Program-made: the position numbers and the translations under genes | The notes under the pieces: model-generated | Told to the model about the DNA's origin: nothing | What the model saw: only the letters and a program-made list of their open reading frames with translations | The model's database searches: none | Source: Bradyrhizobium sp. 149 | GTDB lineage: Bacteria > Pseudomonadota > Alphaproteobacteria > Rhizobiales > Xanthobacteraceae | Assembly (NCBI RefSeq): GCF_023073915.1 | Contig: NZ_JADPKK010000012.1 | Coordinates: 124,001 to 188,000, forward strand | Direction of reading: 5' to 3' | Length of the DNA stretch: 64,000 nt | Shown here: piece after piece, positions 48,241 to 58,528 of the stretch | Layout: each line of letters starts with the position of its first letter | Numbering within the stretch: the stretch's first letter is position 1

Positions 48241-49181
48241 GCCGGATTCAGGAAATTTATCCCGCAGAGCGCGTCAGCCTGCGCGAGGTGGGGCTGCGCG
48301 ACGGGCTCCAGCTCGTGAAGAAAATTCCGTCGACCGACGCCAAGCAGCGCTGGGTGCGTGAGGAATACGCCGCAGGCGTCCGGCATTTCGAGGTCGGCTC
48401 GTTCCTGCCGGCAAAGACCTTCCCGCAATTCGTCGACGTTCGTGACGTCGTCGCGACCGTCGCGGCATTGCCGGGCGCGCACGGCATCGCGCTTGCGCTC
48501 AACGAGCGCGGCGTGAATGAGGCCCTTGAGTCCGGCGTCGGCGAGATCGCCTCGGTCGTCTCCGCGACGGAAGAGCACAGCCAGGCCAATGCGCACCGCT
48601 CGCGCGAATCCGCGATCGCCAATTTGAAGCGCCTGTGCGAAATGCGCGATGCGAGCCCCCACAAGCCGCTCGTGAACGCGGCGATCTCGATGGCGCTGGG
48701 CTGCTCGATCACCGGGGCGGTTGACCCCGCAGAAGTGCTGCGGCTGGTCGATAAATGCCTCGCGGCCGGCGTCGATTTCGTCGGCATCGCCGACACCGTC
48801 GGCTATGCCGGGCCGAAGCAGGTGGCGGAGCTGACACGCGCCGCGGTGAAGCTCGCGGGGAAAAAGCCGATCTGCATCCATCTCCACGACACCCGCGGCA
48901 TGGGCATCGCGAACGCGGCCGCGGCGCTCGACGAAGGCGCGCGGATCCTTGACGGCTCGCTCGGCGGTCTCGGCGGCTGCCCTTTCGCCCCGGGCGCGAC
49001 CGGCAATGTCGTGTTCGAGGATCTCGTGTTCCTGTGCGAGAGCAAGGGCTTTGCGACCGGCATCGATTTGGAGAAGTTGATCGCGGTGCGCAGGATCCTG
49101 CGCGAGGAGATGCCCGACGAAGCGCTCTACGGCGGCGTCGCGCGCGCGGGCCTGCCGTGCGGGAGCGCGAAGGCGGCGTGA
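48237..49181 (+). CDS. Hydroxymethylglutaryl-CoA lyase family protein
   Basis: The 314-residue TIM barrel of the HMGL-like family begins with the catalytic-metal motif LREVGLRDGLQL and ends with the flexible active-site loop GGLGGCPFAPGATGN, whose Cys is essential in HMG-CoA lyases. HICIHLHDTRGMG-like residues provide the His metal ligands. HMG-CoA lyase gives acetoacetate and acetyl-CoA in leucine breakdown; related members cleave other 3-hydroxy-acyl-CoAs. It is coupled to the CoA transferase. Confidence 0.9.
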   Translation: MSRIQEIYPAERVSLREVGLRDGLQLVKKIPSTDAKQRWVREEYAAGVRHFEVGSFLPAKTFPQFVDVRDVVATVAALPGAHGIALALNERGVNEALESGVGEIASVVSATEEHSQANAHRSRESAIANLKRLCEMRDASPHKPLVNAAISMALGCSITGAVDPAEVLRLVDKCLAAGVDFVGIADTVGYAGPKQVAELTRAAVKLAGKKPICIHLHDTRGMGIANAAAALDEGARILDGSLGGLGGCPFAPGATGNVVFEDLVFLCESKGFATGIDLEKLIAVRRILREEMPDEALYGGVARAGLPCGSAKAA

Positions 49182-49192
49182 TCTCTTTCTTT

Positions 49193-49344
49193 CCTTCTCC
49201 CTTATGGGAGAAGGTGGCGCGAAGCGCCGGATGAGGGGTATCTATCAGCGCACGCGACCGCGAGACGGTCGCTCGCGGAGAGAAAGCCCTCACCCGTCTC
49301 GCCGCTTTTGCGGCGAGCCACCCTCTCCCACAAGGGGAGAGGGG
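49193..49344. repeat. Intergenic inverted repeat (CTTCTCCC...GGGAGAGG type)
   Basis: This 152-base element begins CCTTCTCCCTTATGGGAGAAGG, contains GGCGCGAAGCGCC, then an inner pair GCGACCGCGAGACGGTCGC, and ends with CCCTCTCCCACAAGGGGAGAGGG. The ends are themselves hairpins. It fills the gap between the convergent HMG-CoA lyase and nikR stops. Confidence 0.8.
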
Positions 49345-49367
49345 CGCGCACCGTTTATGTGGCTCGC

Positions 49368-49814
49368 CTACTCCTGCCGGTGCCCCTGCTTGCGCGCTTT
49401 CGCCTGCTTGCCTTCACCTATCGGGATCATCACCACACGGCCGTAGCGAACGCCGCGTTCGGCGATGATATGGTCGGCGAAATGTCTGACCTCGCCGGCG
49501 TCGCCGCGCAGTGCCGTCATCTCCATGCAATTGTTGTCGTCGAGATGGACATGCAGCGTCGCCAGCGCGAGGTCGTGGTGGCCATGGAATTCTTGCACCA
49601 GGCGTTTTGAGAGATCGCGGGCGGCGTGGTCGTAGACATAAACGAGGCCGGCGACGCAGGGGCCGGTCTGCGCGGTGTCCTCGCTGCTCTGCTGCAAGCC
49701 GGCGCGCGCGAGATCGCGGATGATCTCGGAGCGGTTCTGGTAGCCGCGCGCTTCCGCCGCCGCGTCGATCTCCGCCAGCAGATCGTCCTCGATCGTGATC
49801 GTAATTCGCTGCAT
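49368..49814 (-). CDS. nikR: Nickel-responsive transcriptional regulator NikR
   Basis: The 148-residue protein has an N-terminal ribbon-helix-helix DNA-binding domain (QRITITIEDDLLAEIDAAAEARGYQNRSEIIRDLAR) and a C-terminal ACT-like nickel-binding domain. The high-affinity Ni ligands are all present: His77, His88, His90 and Cys96 in the HHDLALATLHVH...NNC segment, equivalent to His76, His87, His89 and Cys95 of E. coli NikR. ATG 49814 is chosen. No nickel transporter, urease or hydrogenase gene is in the window, so its targets lie elsewhere. Confidence 0.94.
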   Translation of the reverse strand: MQRITITIEDDLLAEIDAAAEARGYQNRSEIIRDLARAGLQQSSEDTAQTGPCVAGLVYVYDHAARDLSKRLVQEFHGHHDLALATLHVHLDDNNCMEMTALRGDAGEVRHFADHIIAERGVRYGRVVMIPIGEGKQAKARKQGHRQE

Positions 49815-49851
49815 CAGGCGTCCTCGGTGCGTGCCGCTTCGTTCGTTGCAG

Positions 49852-49938
49852 CGTAGCCCGGATGGAGCGAAGCGCAATCCGGGACAGTTTCGCTATGTGG
49901 ACAGAACCCGGATTTCGCTTCGCTCCATCCGGGCTACG
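49852..49938. repeat. Intergenic inverted repeat (CGTAGCCCGGATGGAGCG type)
   Basis: Left arm CGTAGCCCGGATGGAGCGAAGC and right arm GCTTCGCTCCATCCGGGCTACG are perfect reverse complements of each other, with a 43-base centre that repeats CCGGGA/ACCCGG. It lies between the copper ATPase stop and the nikR start, so it could both terminate the ATPase transcript and insulate nikR. Confidence 0.85.
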
Positions 49939-49981
49939 GGCATCCCACCTTGGTCCGCAAGCGGAGAGAGGGAGTGCACCT

Positions 49982-52420
49982 TCACAGCCGCGTGGCCCGC
50001 AGCCGCAGCGCATTTCCAACGACGCTCACTGAGGACAGCGCCATCGCAGCTGCGGCAATGATCGGCGAGAGCAGCACGCCGAAGGCCGGATAGAGGATGC
50101 CGGCGGCGATTGGAATGCCGGCTGCATTGTAGATGAAGGCAAAGAACAGGTTTTGTCGGATGTTGCTCATCGTCGCCTGCGACAGTTTTCGCGCACGGAC
50201 GATGCCGGTGAGGTCGCCCTTGAGCAGCGTGACGCCGGCACTCTCCATCGCCACGTCCGTGCCGGTGCCCATGGCGATGCCGACTTCGGCAGCTGCCAGC
50301 GCCGGCGCGTCGTTGACGCCATCGCCGGCCATCGCAACGCTGCGGCCCGCCTTTTGCAGCTTTGTCACCACCGCGCTCTTCTGGTCCGGCAGCACCTCGG
50401 CCTCGACCTCGGCGATGCCGAGCCTGCGCGCCACCGCCTCCGCCGTGGTGCGGTTGTCGCCGGTCAGCATAATGACCTTGATGCCTTCGGCCGCCAGTGC
50501 CTTCAGCGCCTCCGGGGTCGAGGCCTTGACCGGATCGGCGATCGCGAACAGGCCGGCAAGCCGGCCGTCGACGGCCATGTTGATCACCGTCGCGCCATCG
50601 CCGCGCAGCCGTTCAGCCTCGCCATCAAGCGTTTTGGTCTCGATGCCGATCGACGTCAGATATTTGGCATTGCCGAGCACGATGGTTTTGCCGTCGACCT
50701 TGCCGGTCGCGCCCTTACCCGTGGGCGAATCGAATTGCTCGACCTGGCCCAGCGCAAGCTGCCTCTCCTTCGCCGCGCGCACGATGGCATCGGCCAGAGG
50801 ATGCTCGCTGGAGCGCTCGACGCTGGCGGCCATGCGGAGGATGTCATCTTCCGCAAACCCCGCCGTCGGCACGATCGCAACCACCTTGGGCTTGCCCTCG
50901 GTCAGCGTGCCGGTCTTGTCGACCACCAGCGTGTCGATCTTCTCCATCCGCTCCAGCGCCTCGGCGTTCTTGATCAGCACGCCTGCCTGCGCACCGCGGC
51001 CGACGCCGACCATGATCGACATCGGGGTGGCGAGTCCGAGCGCGCAGGGACAGGCAATGATCAGCACGCTGACGGCGGCGACGAGGCCGAAGGCGAGCCG
51101 CGGCTCAGGTCCGAGCCAGGCCCAGGCACCAAATGCAACGACGGCAACGACGATGACGATCGGCACGAACCAGCCGGCGACCTGATCGGCGAGGCGCTGG
51201 ATCGGCGCACGCGAGCGCTGCGCGTCGGCGACCATCTGCACGATCTGCGACAGCAGCGTCTCGCGTCCGACCTTGTCGGCGCGCATGATGAAGCTGCCGG
51301 ATTGGTTGAGCGTGCCCGCGATCACTTTCGCGGCGGCCTCCTTGGTGACGGGCATGGATTCGCCTGTCACGAGCGACTCGTCGAGCGAGGAACGGCCTTC
51401 CAGAATAACGCCGTCGACCGGCACTTTCTCGCCGGGACGAACGCGCAAGCGGTCACCGGCATGAAGTGCGTCGATCTCCACCTCGTGCTCGCCGCCATCA
51501 GGCTCGATGCGCCGCGCGGTCTTGGGGGCGAGTTGCAGCAGCGCCTTGATCGCGCCCGACGTCGCGTCGCGGGCGCGCAGCTCCAGCACCTGCCCGAGCA
51601 GCACCAGCACGGTGATAACCGCGGCAGGCTCGAAATAAATCGCGATCGCGCCTTCATGGCCGCGAAACGTGGCAGGGAAAATCTGCGGCGCGATGGTGCC
51701 GATCACGCTGTAGACATAGGCAACGCCCGTGCCCATCGCGATCAGCGTGAACATGTTGAGGTTGCGCGTCTGCAGCGACTGCCAGCCGCGGACGAAGAAC
51801 GGCCAGCCAGCCCACAGCACCACGGGCGTGGCGAAGACAAGCTGGATCCAGTTCGACAGCGTCGGATCGATCCAGTTATGCGGGCCTGCGAGATGGCCGC
51901 CCATCTCCAGCACCACGGCCGGCAAGGCCAGCGCGCCGCCGATCCAGAATCGCCGTGTCATGTCGGCGAGTTCGGGGTTGGGGCCAGTCTCCAGGCTCGC
52001 CACTTCCGGTTCCAACGCCATGCCGCAGATCGGACAGGTGCCGGGTCCGACCTGGCGGATCTGCGGATGCATCGGGCAGGTGTAGATCGTGCCCGCGGGT
52101 ATCTCGGGCTCGGGTGTCTTCTCCTTGGTGAGATATTTTGCGGGATCGGCGGCGAATTTGGTGCGGCAGCCGGCCGAGCAGAAATGGAAGGCCTCGCCGT
52201 GATGCTCGAACCGGTGTTTTGAGGTCGCGGGATCGACCGTCATGCCGCAAACGGGATCGCGGACTTTTGCCGCGGCGGCGCCATGGTCGTGAGCGTGATC
52301 GCCGTGCGCGCCGCAGCAGGAGGCCGCTGCGGGCTTGTCGACCGGAGCAGCCTTGCTGGAACAGCCGCATCCGGAATGCGTTTCCGGCTTGTGATGGTGT
52401 CCGTGTTCGGCGTCGTTCAT
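49982..52420 (-). CDS. copA: Copper-translocating P1B-type ATPase
   Basis: The 812-residue protein exports Cu+ with ATP. It has a His/Cys-rich start, a YHS-type segment ([11 protein letters not shown]...FCSAGC, about 54-86) and a second metal-binding segment ([24 protein letters not shown], about 113-140), then eight membrane helices, the transmembrane CPC motif (457-459), the phosphorylated Asp501 in DKTGTLTEG and the late [10 protein letters not shown] motif. The YHS/PMHP front end is typical of CopA/SilP-like bacterial pumps. ATG 52420 faces the csoR gene across a 50-base operator region. Confidence 0.95.
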   Translation of the reverse strand: MNDAEHGHHHKPETHSGCGCSSKAAPVDKPAAASCCGAHGDHAHDHGAAAAKVRDPVCGMTVDPATSKHRFEHHGEAFHFCSAGCRTKFAADPAKYLTKEKTPEPEIPAGTIYTCPMHPQIRQVGPGTCPICGMALEPEVASLETGPNPELADMTRRFWIGGALALPAVVLEMGGHLAGPHNWIDPTLSNWIQLVFATPVVLWAGWPFFVRGWQSLQTRNLNMFTLIAMGTGVAYVYSVIGTIAPQIFPATFRGHEGAIAIYFEPAAVITVLVLLGQVLELRARDATSGAIKALLQLAPKTARRIEPDGGEHEVEIDALHAGDRLRVRPGEKVPVDGVILEGRSSLDESLVTGESMPVTKEAAAKVIAGTLNQSGSFIMRADKVGRETLLSQIVQMVADAQRSRAPIQRLADQVAGWFVPIVIVVAVVAFGAWAWLGPEPRLAFGLVAAVSVLIIACPCALGLATPMSIMVGVGRGAQAGVLIKNAEALERMEKIDTLVVDKTGTLTEGKPKVVAIVPTAGFAEDDILRMAASVERSSEHPLADAIVRAAKERQLALGQVEQFDSPTGKGATGKVDGKTIVLGNAKYLTSIGIETKTLDGEAERLRGDGATVINMAVDGRLAGLFAIADPVKASTPEALKALAAEGIKVIMLTGDNRTTAEAVARRLGIAEVEAEVLPDQKSAVVTKLQKAGRSVAMAGDGVNDAPALAAAEVGIAMGTGTDVAMESAGVTLLKGDLTGIVRARKLSQATMSNIRQNLFFAFIYNAAGIPIAAGILYPAFGVLLSPIIAAAAMALSSVSVVGNALRLRATRL

Positions 52421-52444
52421 TGCCACGCTCCGGCCTTGCAAGAA

Positions 52445-52461
52445 ATACCCCTAGGGGGTAT
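52445..52461. promoter_or_regulatory. CsoR-type operator between copA and csoR
   Basis: ATACCCC and GGGGTAT form a perfect seven-base inverted repeat around TAG. It lies centrally in the 50-base gap between the divergent ATPase (start 52420) and repressor (start 52471), just upstream of both starts. G/C-tract palindromes flanked by A/T, of the form TACCCC...GGGGTA, are the usual targets of CsoR/RcnR-type repressors, so this site should let the repressor control both genes. Confidence 0.8.
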
Positions 52462-52470
52462 ATAGGCGGC

Positions 52471-52746
52471 ATGCGCAAGGACATCAAGACATCTGTCGGA
52501 AAACGCCTCGGCCGGATCGAGGGGCAGGTCCGCGGCCTCTCGAAAATGGTTGAGGAGGACCGCTATTGCATCGACATCGTCACGCAGATTTCGGCGGTGC
52601 GCGCCGCTCTGCGCCGGGTCGAGGAAGAGGTTCTGAAAGATCACGTCGCCCATTGCGTCGAGCACGCGATCGCGAGCGGCGACAAGGCCGACCAGCGCGA
52701 GAAGATCGCGGAGCTGATGGCGGTGATTGGGCGGTCGGAGCGGTAG
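52471..52746 (+). CDS. csoR: CsoR family copper-sensing repressor
   Basis: The 91-residue all-helical protein belongs to the CsoR/RcnR/FrmR family (KRLGRIEGQVRGLSKMVEEDRYCIDIVTQISAVRAAL). Cys33, His58 and Cys62 reproduce the Cys-His-Cys copper site of CsoR (Cys36, His61, Cys65 in the Mycobacterium protein), and not the Ni/Co site of RcnR or the formaldehyde site of FrmR. Cu(I) binding would release DNA and allow synthesis of the divergent copper ATPase. ATG 52471 starts ten bases after the inverted repeat. Confidence 0.9.
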   Translation: MRKDIKTSVGKRLGRIEGQVRGLSKMVEEDRYCIDIVTQISAVRAALRRVEEEVLKDHVAHCVEHAIASGDKADQREKIAELMAVIGRSER

Positions 52747-52767
52747 GTTTACTCTTTTCGTTCCGGC

Positions 52768-53763
52768 CTACGCCGCCCTCTCGCGCGTCCGACCGCGCCG
52801 CCTTGGGCGGTACATGGCCAGCTTCTTCAGAAGCCGGAAGTGCTCCGAGACGGTGACGCGCTCGACTATCTCTGCCGGCTGCGCGGACGTACCGCCCATC
52901 ACTTCCTCAGCCGGAATTTCACCCGCCGCCTCTTCGTCAATCGCTTCAGGAACGAGCGGCGGCGCACGGAGCGTTTCTGGAAACACACTGAATGTGCCGG
53001 CTACCTCCTCGAGCGGCTTCTGCTTGTCGGCCCAGTGCAAGGCGGTGTAGTCGAAGCCGTGCACGATGGTGGGTTTGACGACTTCGAAATAGGGCGAGAT
53101 GTCGAAGTCGCGGGGCATGTAGAGCGAGGAATCGCGGATATGCAGTATCTCACGGCGGGCAGCACGGCTGCCGGCCTTGGTGATCTTGGGCAGGATCGGA
53201 TAACGCACGGCGTCGAAGGCCTGCGCGATCAGCGCCGAGCAGATGATCTTGGTGGGATCGCCCGAGCCGATCGAGATCATGCGGCGCCGCCAGCGCTGCG
53301 GGATCGGCAGCGGAAATAGAAAGCGCATCAGGTCGACGATGTTCTTGGTGTCGTAGCCGAAGCCGATGCGGTTGATCGCATAGCGGCAGACCGTGGTGCG
53401 GTCCTCGTAGGACAGTCCGACCGGGCGACAGACCCTGGTATGATAGGGGAAATATTTCGACAGCGGCGCGGAGGTGACACCTTCTCCGATATTGGCCTCG
53501 ATCAGCACGTGCGGCTCGCCGTCAGGCTCTTCCGCGCCCTCGATCGGGCCGACATAGAGTGCGCCGTGGGACCAGGTCGACTGGGTCAGATATTTGATAA
53601 TGCCGGAGATGCGGTTGTTGCCCTCGACCAGCAGCACGTCGCCCGGCTCGATGATGCCGCGCAGATGCTCGGGATCGCTCGGCGTGAACGGCTCATAACC
53701 CGGCACCTCCTTCGAGAGGTACGCGGCAATCAACTTGCCGACCGAGTCCAGGACCGTCCCCAT
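52768..53763 (-). CDS. YiiX/YebB-like permuted papain-fold cysteine hydrolase
   Basis: The 331-residue protein has a circularly permuted papain-like (NlpC/P60 clan) core, with the catalytic His66 in STWSHGALYVG coming before Cys175 in KIICSALIAQAF, plus the EPGDVLLVEG strand that precedes the fold in YiiX-type enzymes. Substrates in this group include peptides, amides and lipid esters; here none is known. The C-terminal 70 residues form an acidic and then Arg-rich tail without a fold. No signal peptide is visible. ATG 53763 gives MGTVLDSVGK. Confidence 0.75.
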   Translation of the reverse strand: MGTVLDSVGKLIAAYLSKEVPGYEPFTPSDPEHLRGIIEPGDVLLVEGNNRISGIIKYLTQSTWSHGALYVGPIEGAEEPDGEPHVLIEANIGEGVTSAPLSKYFPYHTRVCRPVGLSYEDRTTVCRYAINRIGFGYDTKNIVDLMRFLFPLPIPQRWRRRMISIGSGDPTKIICSALIAQAFDAVRYPILPKITKAGSRAARREILHIRDSSLYMPRDFDISPYFEVVKPTIVHGFDYTALHWADKQKPLEEVAGTFSVFPETLRAPPLVPEAIDEEAAGEIPAEEVMGGTSAQPAEIVERVTVSEHFRLLKKLAMYRPRRRGRTRERAA

Positions 53764-53955
53764 TTCAAAACTCCCCCACGGCCTTTTCCGGCCGTCTTTT
53801 TCTCTTCTCTAGCATGGTTGGAACATGTTGCAATTCGGTTCATCACTCTGTGACATCAAGCACGATTGATTCACCATGATGGTTGCCGTGCAACATCAGA
53901 TACGGCAAGGTTCGCTAGCTGTTCCCGTTTGCCGCAAGTCTCCGGAAACCATGAC

Positions 53956-55356
53956 ATGACAATCACGCGCCGCAGCTTCCTATCGGCATCGGCGGGCCTT
54001 GCCGCGATGCCGGTCCTGCGCGCAACCGCCGCGCCCCTGCCGCGCGAGGCTGACATCGTCGTGATCGGCGCGGGCGCAGCCGGAATTGCCGCGGCGCGGC
54101 GCATCATGGCGGCCAATCGCAGGGTCGTGGTGGTGGAAGCTGGGTCGCAGATCGGCGGGCGCTGCATCACGGACACGGCGACCTTCGACACGCCGTTCGA
54201 TCGCGGCGCACGCTGGATGCATAATCCCGACACCAATCCGATGATCCGGCTGGCGCGCAGTGCCGGGCTCGACGTGCTGCCGGCGCCATCGGGCCAGAAG
54301 ATGCGCATCGGCCGCCGCAACGCACGGGCCGGCGAGACCGAGGAATTCCTGGCGGCGCTGGTGCGCGCCAACCGCGCCATCGACGAGGCCGCGCGCGGCA
54401 AGCTCGATACCGCCTGCGCCTCGGTGCTGCCGAAGGATCTCGGCGACTGGGCCGGCGCGGCGGAGTTCATGCTCGGCGCCAGCTTTGCGGGCAAGGACCT
54501 GAAGGAACTGTCTGCAATCGACAAGGCGCGCGCGCAGGACCGCAATGCCGCAATCGCATGCCGCCAGGGCCTGGGGACCCTGATCACCAAGCTCGGTGAG
54601 CAGGTGCCGGTCGCGCTGTCGACGCCGGCAAGCCGGATCGTCTGGAGCAATCGCGACGTCAGCGTGGAGACGCAAGCCGGCAGGATCGCCGCACGCGCCG
54701 CCATTATCACGGTCTCGACCAATGTGCTGACCTCGGGCGCGATCAAGTTTGGGCCTGACATTCCGAAACGCACGCTCGATGCCGCCTCGAAGCTCACGCT
54801 CGGAAGCTACGATCACATCGTGCTGCAAATGCCCGGCAATCCGCTGGGCCTGGCGCGCGACGACATCCTGATCGAGCAGAGCAACTCGACGCGGACGGCG
54901 TTGATGTTCGCCAATATCGGCGGCTCCTCGCTGTGCTCGATCGATGTCGGCGGCTCGTTCGGCCGCGATCTGTCGCAGCAGGGCGAGAAGGCGATGACGG
55001 CTTTTGCCAAGGAGTGGATTACAAAGCTGTTCGGCAGCGAAGTCGCCGCCGCCGTGCAGAAAGTCAGCGCAACGCGCTGGAACGCATCGCCTTTCGTGAT
55101 GGGGGCGATGTCGGCGGCCTCCCCAGGCGGTCAGCTCTCGCGAAAAATCCTGACCGAGCCGATCGGCAACATGTTCCTCGCCGGCGAAGCCACCCACGAG
55201 ACGCTCTGGGGCACCGTCGACGGCGCCTGGGAAAGCGGCGAGCGTGCCGCGGACGCGGCGCTCCGCAAGATCGGTGCGCTGAAGGACGAGCCGGCCGACG
55301 TGCCGACGCAATCGACGAAGAAGCGGCGCGCTCCGCGACAGCAGGGCAGCAACTAG
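53956..55356 (+). CDS. Tat-exported flavin monoamine oxidase family protein
   Basis: The 466-residue protein starts with a twin-arginine signal (MTITRRSFLSASAGLAAMPVL) and has the FAD-binding Rossmann motif VVIGAGAAGIAAARR followed by VVVVEAGSQIGGRC, then a substrate domain and the C-terminal FLAGEATHETLWGTVDGAWESGERAA flavin-binding signature of the amine oxidase family. Export as a folded flavoprotein fits the Tat signal. The amine substrate is unknown. The end overlaps the facing TauE/SafE gene by four bases. Confidence 0.9.
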   Translation: MTITRRSFLSASAGLAAMPVLRATAAPLPREADIVVIGAGAAGIAAARRIMAANRRVVVVEAGSQIGGRCITDTATFDTPFDRGARWMHNPDTNPMIRLARSAGLDVLPAPSGQKMRIGRRNARAGETEEFLAALVRANRAIDEAARGKLDTACASVLPKDLGDWAGAAEFMLGASFAGKDLKELSAIDKARAQDRNAAIACRQGLGTLITKLGEQVPVALSTPASRIVWSNRDVSVETQAGRIAARAAIITVSTNVLTSGAIKFGPDIPKRTLDAASKLTLGSYDHIVLQMPGNPLGLARDDILIEQSNSTRTALMFANIGGSSLCSIDVGGSFGRDLSQQGEKAMTAFAKEWITKLFGSEVAAAVQKVSATRWNASPFVMGAMSAASPGGQLSRKILTEPIGNMFLAGEATHETLWGTVDGAWESGERAADAALRKIGALKDEPADVPTQSTKKRRAPRQQGSN

Positions 55357-56123
55357 CGCAAAATCCCATCCAGCACCGGCAGCCCGGCGATCACCGCGAT
55401 CGCGATCAGCCCGTAGCAAATCGCGCGGAACACTTTCTCGCTGGCACGACCGAACAGCGAGGCCCCGAAGGCGACGCCGATCGCATAGACCGGACCGACG
55501 ATCAGCGAGAGCACGAGCGATTCGCGCGAGATCAGTCCTGTGGTTGCATAGCTGACCATTGAGAAGAAATCCGATGCGCCAAAAAACAGCAAGATGTTGG
55601 CGCGCGCGATGATCGGGGCGATGGGACGGCCGAGCCAGTAGCCGACGATCGGCGGGCCGCCGGTCTGTGCGAGGCCGCTACAGAAGCCGGAGAGGCCGCC
55701 GATGCCGACCGAGAGCCAGGCGTGGTCCCTGCCGCGATAACGCCAGCCCGACAGCAGCAGAAGCAACAGCGCCGCGACGAAGCAGGAGATGATCCAGCGC
55801 GTGGTGACGGGCTCGAGCACGCTGAGGAAATAGGTGCCGGCGGGTACGCCGACCAGCGCGCCCAGCACGATCACCGCGGTGGCCTTGCGGTCGGCCTTGC
55901 GCCAAGCGTCGGGCAGCAGCGGCGCGGCCGCGACGAAATCGATCACGAGGAGCAGCGCGGCAACCAGACGCGGCGCCGCGATGCTGCTCGCCAGCGGCAT
56001 GAAGATCAGCGCCGAGCCGAAGCCGGAGAAGCCGCGCGCGGTGCCCGAAACGAAAGCGACGGCGCAGAGCGCCACCTCAACGGTGAGGCTGACGTTCTGC
56101 GGGAGGAAATCGGCGAGATTCAT
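55353..56123 (-). CDS. TauE/SafE family sulfite/anion permease
   Basis: The 256-residue protein has about eight membrane helices in two homologous halves. The family signatures [20 protein letters not shown] and [22 protein letters not shown] are both visible. Members export sulfite, sulfoacetate or related organosulfur anions, or import them; the direction and substrate here are unknown. It lies just after pheT on the same strand (ATGA overlap, 56120-56123). Confidence 0.9.
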   Translation of the reverse strand: MNLADFLPQNVSLTVEVALCAVAFVSGTARGFSGFGSALIFMPLASSIAAPRLVAALLLVIDFVAAAPLLPDAWRKADRKATAVIVLGALVGVPAGTYFLSVLEPVTTRWIISCFVAALLLLLLSGWRYRGRDHAWLSVGIGGLSGFCSGLAQTGGPPIVGYWLGRPIAPIIARANILLFFGASDFFSMVSYATTGLISRESLVLSLIVGPVYAIGVAFGASLFGRASEKVFRAICYGLIAIAVIAGLPVLDGILR

Positions 56124-58528
56124 CCCCGCAACACGCCGCCGGTCTTCTTCGTCACCTCCGCCACAATTTTCGCGGCGACCGCGTCGATCTCCTGGTCGGT
56201 CAGGGTCTTCTCGCGCGGCTGGATCGTCACCGCGATTGCGATCGACTTCTTGTCGTCGTCGATGCCCTTGCCCTCGTAGACGTCGAACACGTTCACCGCG
56301 GTGATCAGCTTCTTGTCGACGCTCTGAGCCGCGCGCACGATGTCGCCGCCCTTCACGGTGCGGTCGACGATGAAGGCGAAATCGCGCGAGACCGGCTGGA
56401 ATGCCGACAGTTCGATCACGGGTTTGGCACGGGTCGGCTTCTTCTTCGCCTCGGGGACGCGGTCGAGGATCACCTCGAACACCATCAGCGGGCCGCCGGC
56501 GCCGAGCGCCTCGAGTGCGCGCGGATGCATCTCGCCGAAATAGCCGAGCACGTTCTGCGGCCCGATCTGGATCGTGCCGGAGCGCCCCGGATGCAGCCAG
56601 GACGGGCCGCCCGCGACGATCTGAAGGGCCTGCATCGGCGCGCCGGCCGCGGCGAGCACCGCGAGCGCGTCGGCCTTGGCGTCGAACAATTCAGCCTGCG
56701 CCGAGCCCGACCAGTGCCGGCCGAAGCCCTGCGACGATGCAAGGCCGCGGCGGACGCCGCTTGCGGCCATGTACTGATCTTGCGGGCGGTCGCCCTTGAA
56801 CACTTGCCCGACCTCGAACAGCGCGACATCGCCAAAGCCGCGATCGGCATTGGCCTGCGCCGCCACGATCAGGCCCGCCAACAGCGTCGGGCGCATGTCG
56901 GACAAATCCGCCGCGATGGGGTTGGCGACCTCGAGTTCGCGCTGCCCGCCGCCGAACAGTTTTGCGGCAGACTTGGTGATGAAGGACCAGGTCACCGCTT
57001 CGATGATGCCGCGGCTCGCCAGCGCGCGCCTGGCGCGGCGGGTGCGGAGCTGGAGCGGGGTCAGCACCGATTTGCGTGCGTCCTCGCCGCGCTCGAACGG
57101 CGTCATCGGCACCTTGTCGACGCCGTAGATGCGGACGACTTCCTCGACGATGTCGGCCTTGCCGTGCACGTCGGTACGCCACGACGGCACCGCGACCTTC
57201 ACGACGGGTCCCGGGCCCGCCATCATGAAGCCGAGATGGGTCAGGATGCGCTTCATCTCCGGCATCGGCACCTCGATGCCCGAGAGCCGCTTGACCTCGG
57301 TGACCGGAAAATCGATCACACGGTCGTCGCCGAAGGTCTTGCCGACCACGACGTTTTCGGACGGCGTGCCGCCGCACATCTCCATCACCAGCCTGGTTGC
57401 GAGCTCCAGCCCGGGGACCATGAAGGCCGGATCGACACCGCGCTCGAAGCGGTAGCGCGCATCCGAATTGATGCCGAGCTTGCGGCCGGTCTGGGCGATG
57501 TTGATCTCGTTCCACAGCGCCGATTCGATCAGCACGTCCGTGGTGTTCTCGTCGCAGCCCGAGGCCTCGCCGCCCATGATGCCGGCGAGCGATTCGACGC
57601 CGTGCTCGTCCGCGATCACGCAAGTCGCGGGATCGAGATTATAGCTGCGGCCGTCAAGCGCGAGCAGCGTCTCGCCGTCACGGGCGCGGCGCACCACGAG
57701 ATTGCCCTTGACCTTCTTCGCATCGAACACATGGAGTGGTCGTGCGCGATCATAGGTCATGAAGTTAGTGATATCGACCAGCGCGTTGATTGGGCGCAGG
57801 CCGATCGCGGTCAGCCGCTTCTGCAGCCATTCCGGCGACGGGCCGTTCTTGACGCCGCGCACGAGACGCAGCGCAAAGCCCGGGCACAGCGCCGCGTCTT
57901 CGACCGTGACCTTCACCGGGCAAGGGAATTCGCCCTTGATCGGCTTGATGGTGGGGTCCTTGAACTTGCCCATGTCGGCGGCGGCGAGATCGCGCGCGAT
58001 ACCGTGCACGCCGGTGCAGTCCTGCCGGTTCGGCGTCAGATTGATCTCGACCACGGGATCGCCGAGGCCGGCCCATGCAGCGTAGGCAGCGCCGATCGGC
58101 GCATCCGCGGGCAATTCCATGATGCCGTCATGGTCGTTGGATATCTGCAATTCAGCCGCCGAGCACAGCATGCCGCGGCTCTCGACCCCGCGGATGGTGC
58201 CGATTCCGAGCGTGATGTCCTTGCCGGGAATATAGGTGCCGGGCGGCGAGAACACGCTGACGAGACCCGTCCGCGCATTCGGCGCCCCGCACACGACCTG
58301 CACGGGCGCGCCACCGTCACCAGTGTCGACCATGCAGACGCGCAGGCGATCCGCATTCGGATGCTGCTCGGCGGATATCACCTTGGCGATGGTGAAAGGC
58401 TTCAGCGCCTTCGCCTTGTCCTCGATGTTCTCGACCTCGAGACCGATCATGGTGAGCTTCTCGGCGAGCTTGTCCAGCGGCTCGTCGGTGTCGAGATGTT
58501 CCTTCAGCCAAGAGAGGGTGAATTTCAC
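56120..58528 (-). CDS. pheT: Phenylalanine--tRNA ligase beta subunit
   Basis: PheT is the tRNA-recognising and editing subunit of the alpha2-beta2 enzyme. The 802-residue protein has the EMAP-type tRNA-binding OB domain (about 40-150), the B3/B4 editing domain, B5 domains and a catalytic-like module, and ends with the anticodon-binding FDX-ACB domain ([23 protein letters not shown]). It starts with GTG at 58528, which overlaps the pheS TGA by four bases; the frame's upstream extension lies inside pheS and is spurious. Confidence 0.97.
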   Translation of the reverse strand: MKFTLSWLKEHLDTDEPLDKLAEKLTMIGLEVENIEDKAKALKPFTIAKVISAEQHPNADRLRVCMVDTGDGGAPVQVVCGAPNARTGLVSVFSPPGTYIPGKDITLGIGTIRGVESRGMLCSAAELQISNDHDGIMELPADAPIGAAYAAWAGLGDPVVEINLTPNRQDCTGVHGIARDLAAADMGKFKDPTIKPIKGEFPCPVKVTVEDAALCPGFALRLVRGVKNGPSPEWLQKRLTAIGLRPINALVDITNFMTYDRARPLHVFDAKKVKGNLVVRRARDGETLLALDGRSYNLDPATCVIADEHGVESLAGIMGGEASGCDENTTDVLIESALWNEINIAQTGRKLGINSDARYRFERGVDPAFMVPGLELATRLVMEMCGGTPSENVVVGKTFGDDRVIDFPVTEVKRLSGIEVPMPEMKRILTHLGFMMAGPGPVVKVAVPSWRTDVHGKADIVEEVVRIYGVDKVPMTPFERGEDARKSVLTPLQLRTRRARRALASRGIIEAVTWSFITKSAAKLFGGGQRELEVANPIAADLSDMRPTLLAGLIVAAQANADRGFGDVALFEVGQVFKGDRPQDQYMAASGVRRGLASSQGFGRHWSGSAQAELFDAKADALAVLAAAGAPMQALQIVAGGPSWLHPGRSGTIQIGPQNVLGYFGEMHPRALEALGAGGPLMVFEVILDRVPEAKKKPTRAKPVIELSAFQPVSRDFAFIVDRTVKGGDIVRAAQSVDKKLITAVNVFDVYEGKGIDDDKKSIAIAVTIQPREKTLTDQEIDAVAAKIVAEVTKKTGGVLRG

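Noticed and set aside
50153..52222. 689-aa plus-strand frame opposite the copper ATPase
   Set aside because: Complement of a gene with all P-type ATPase motifs; no independent start signal or domain.
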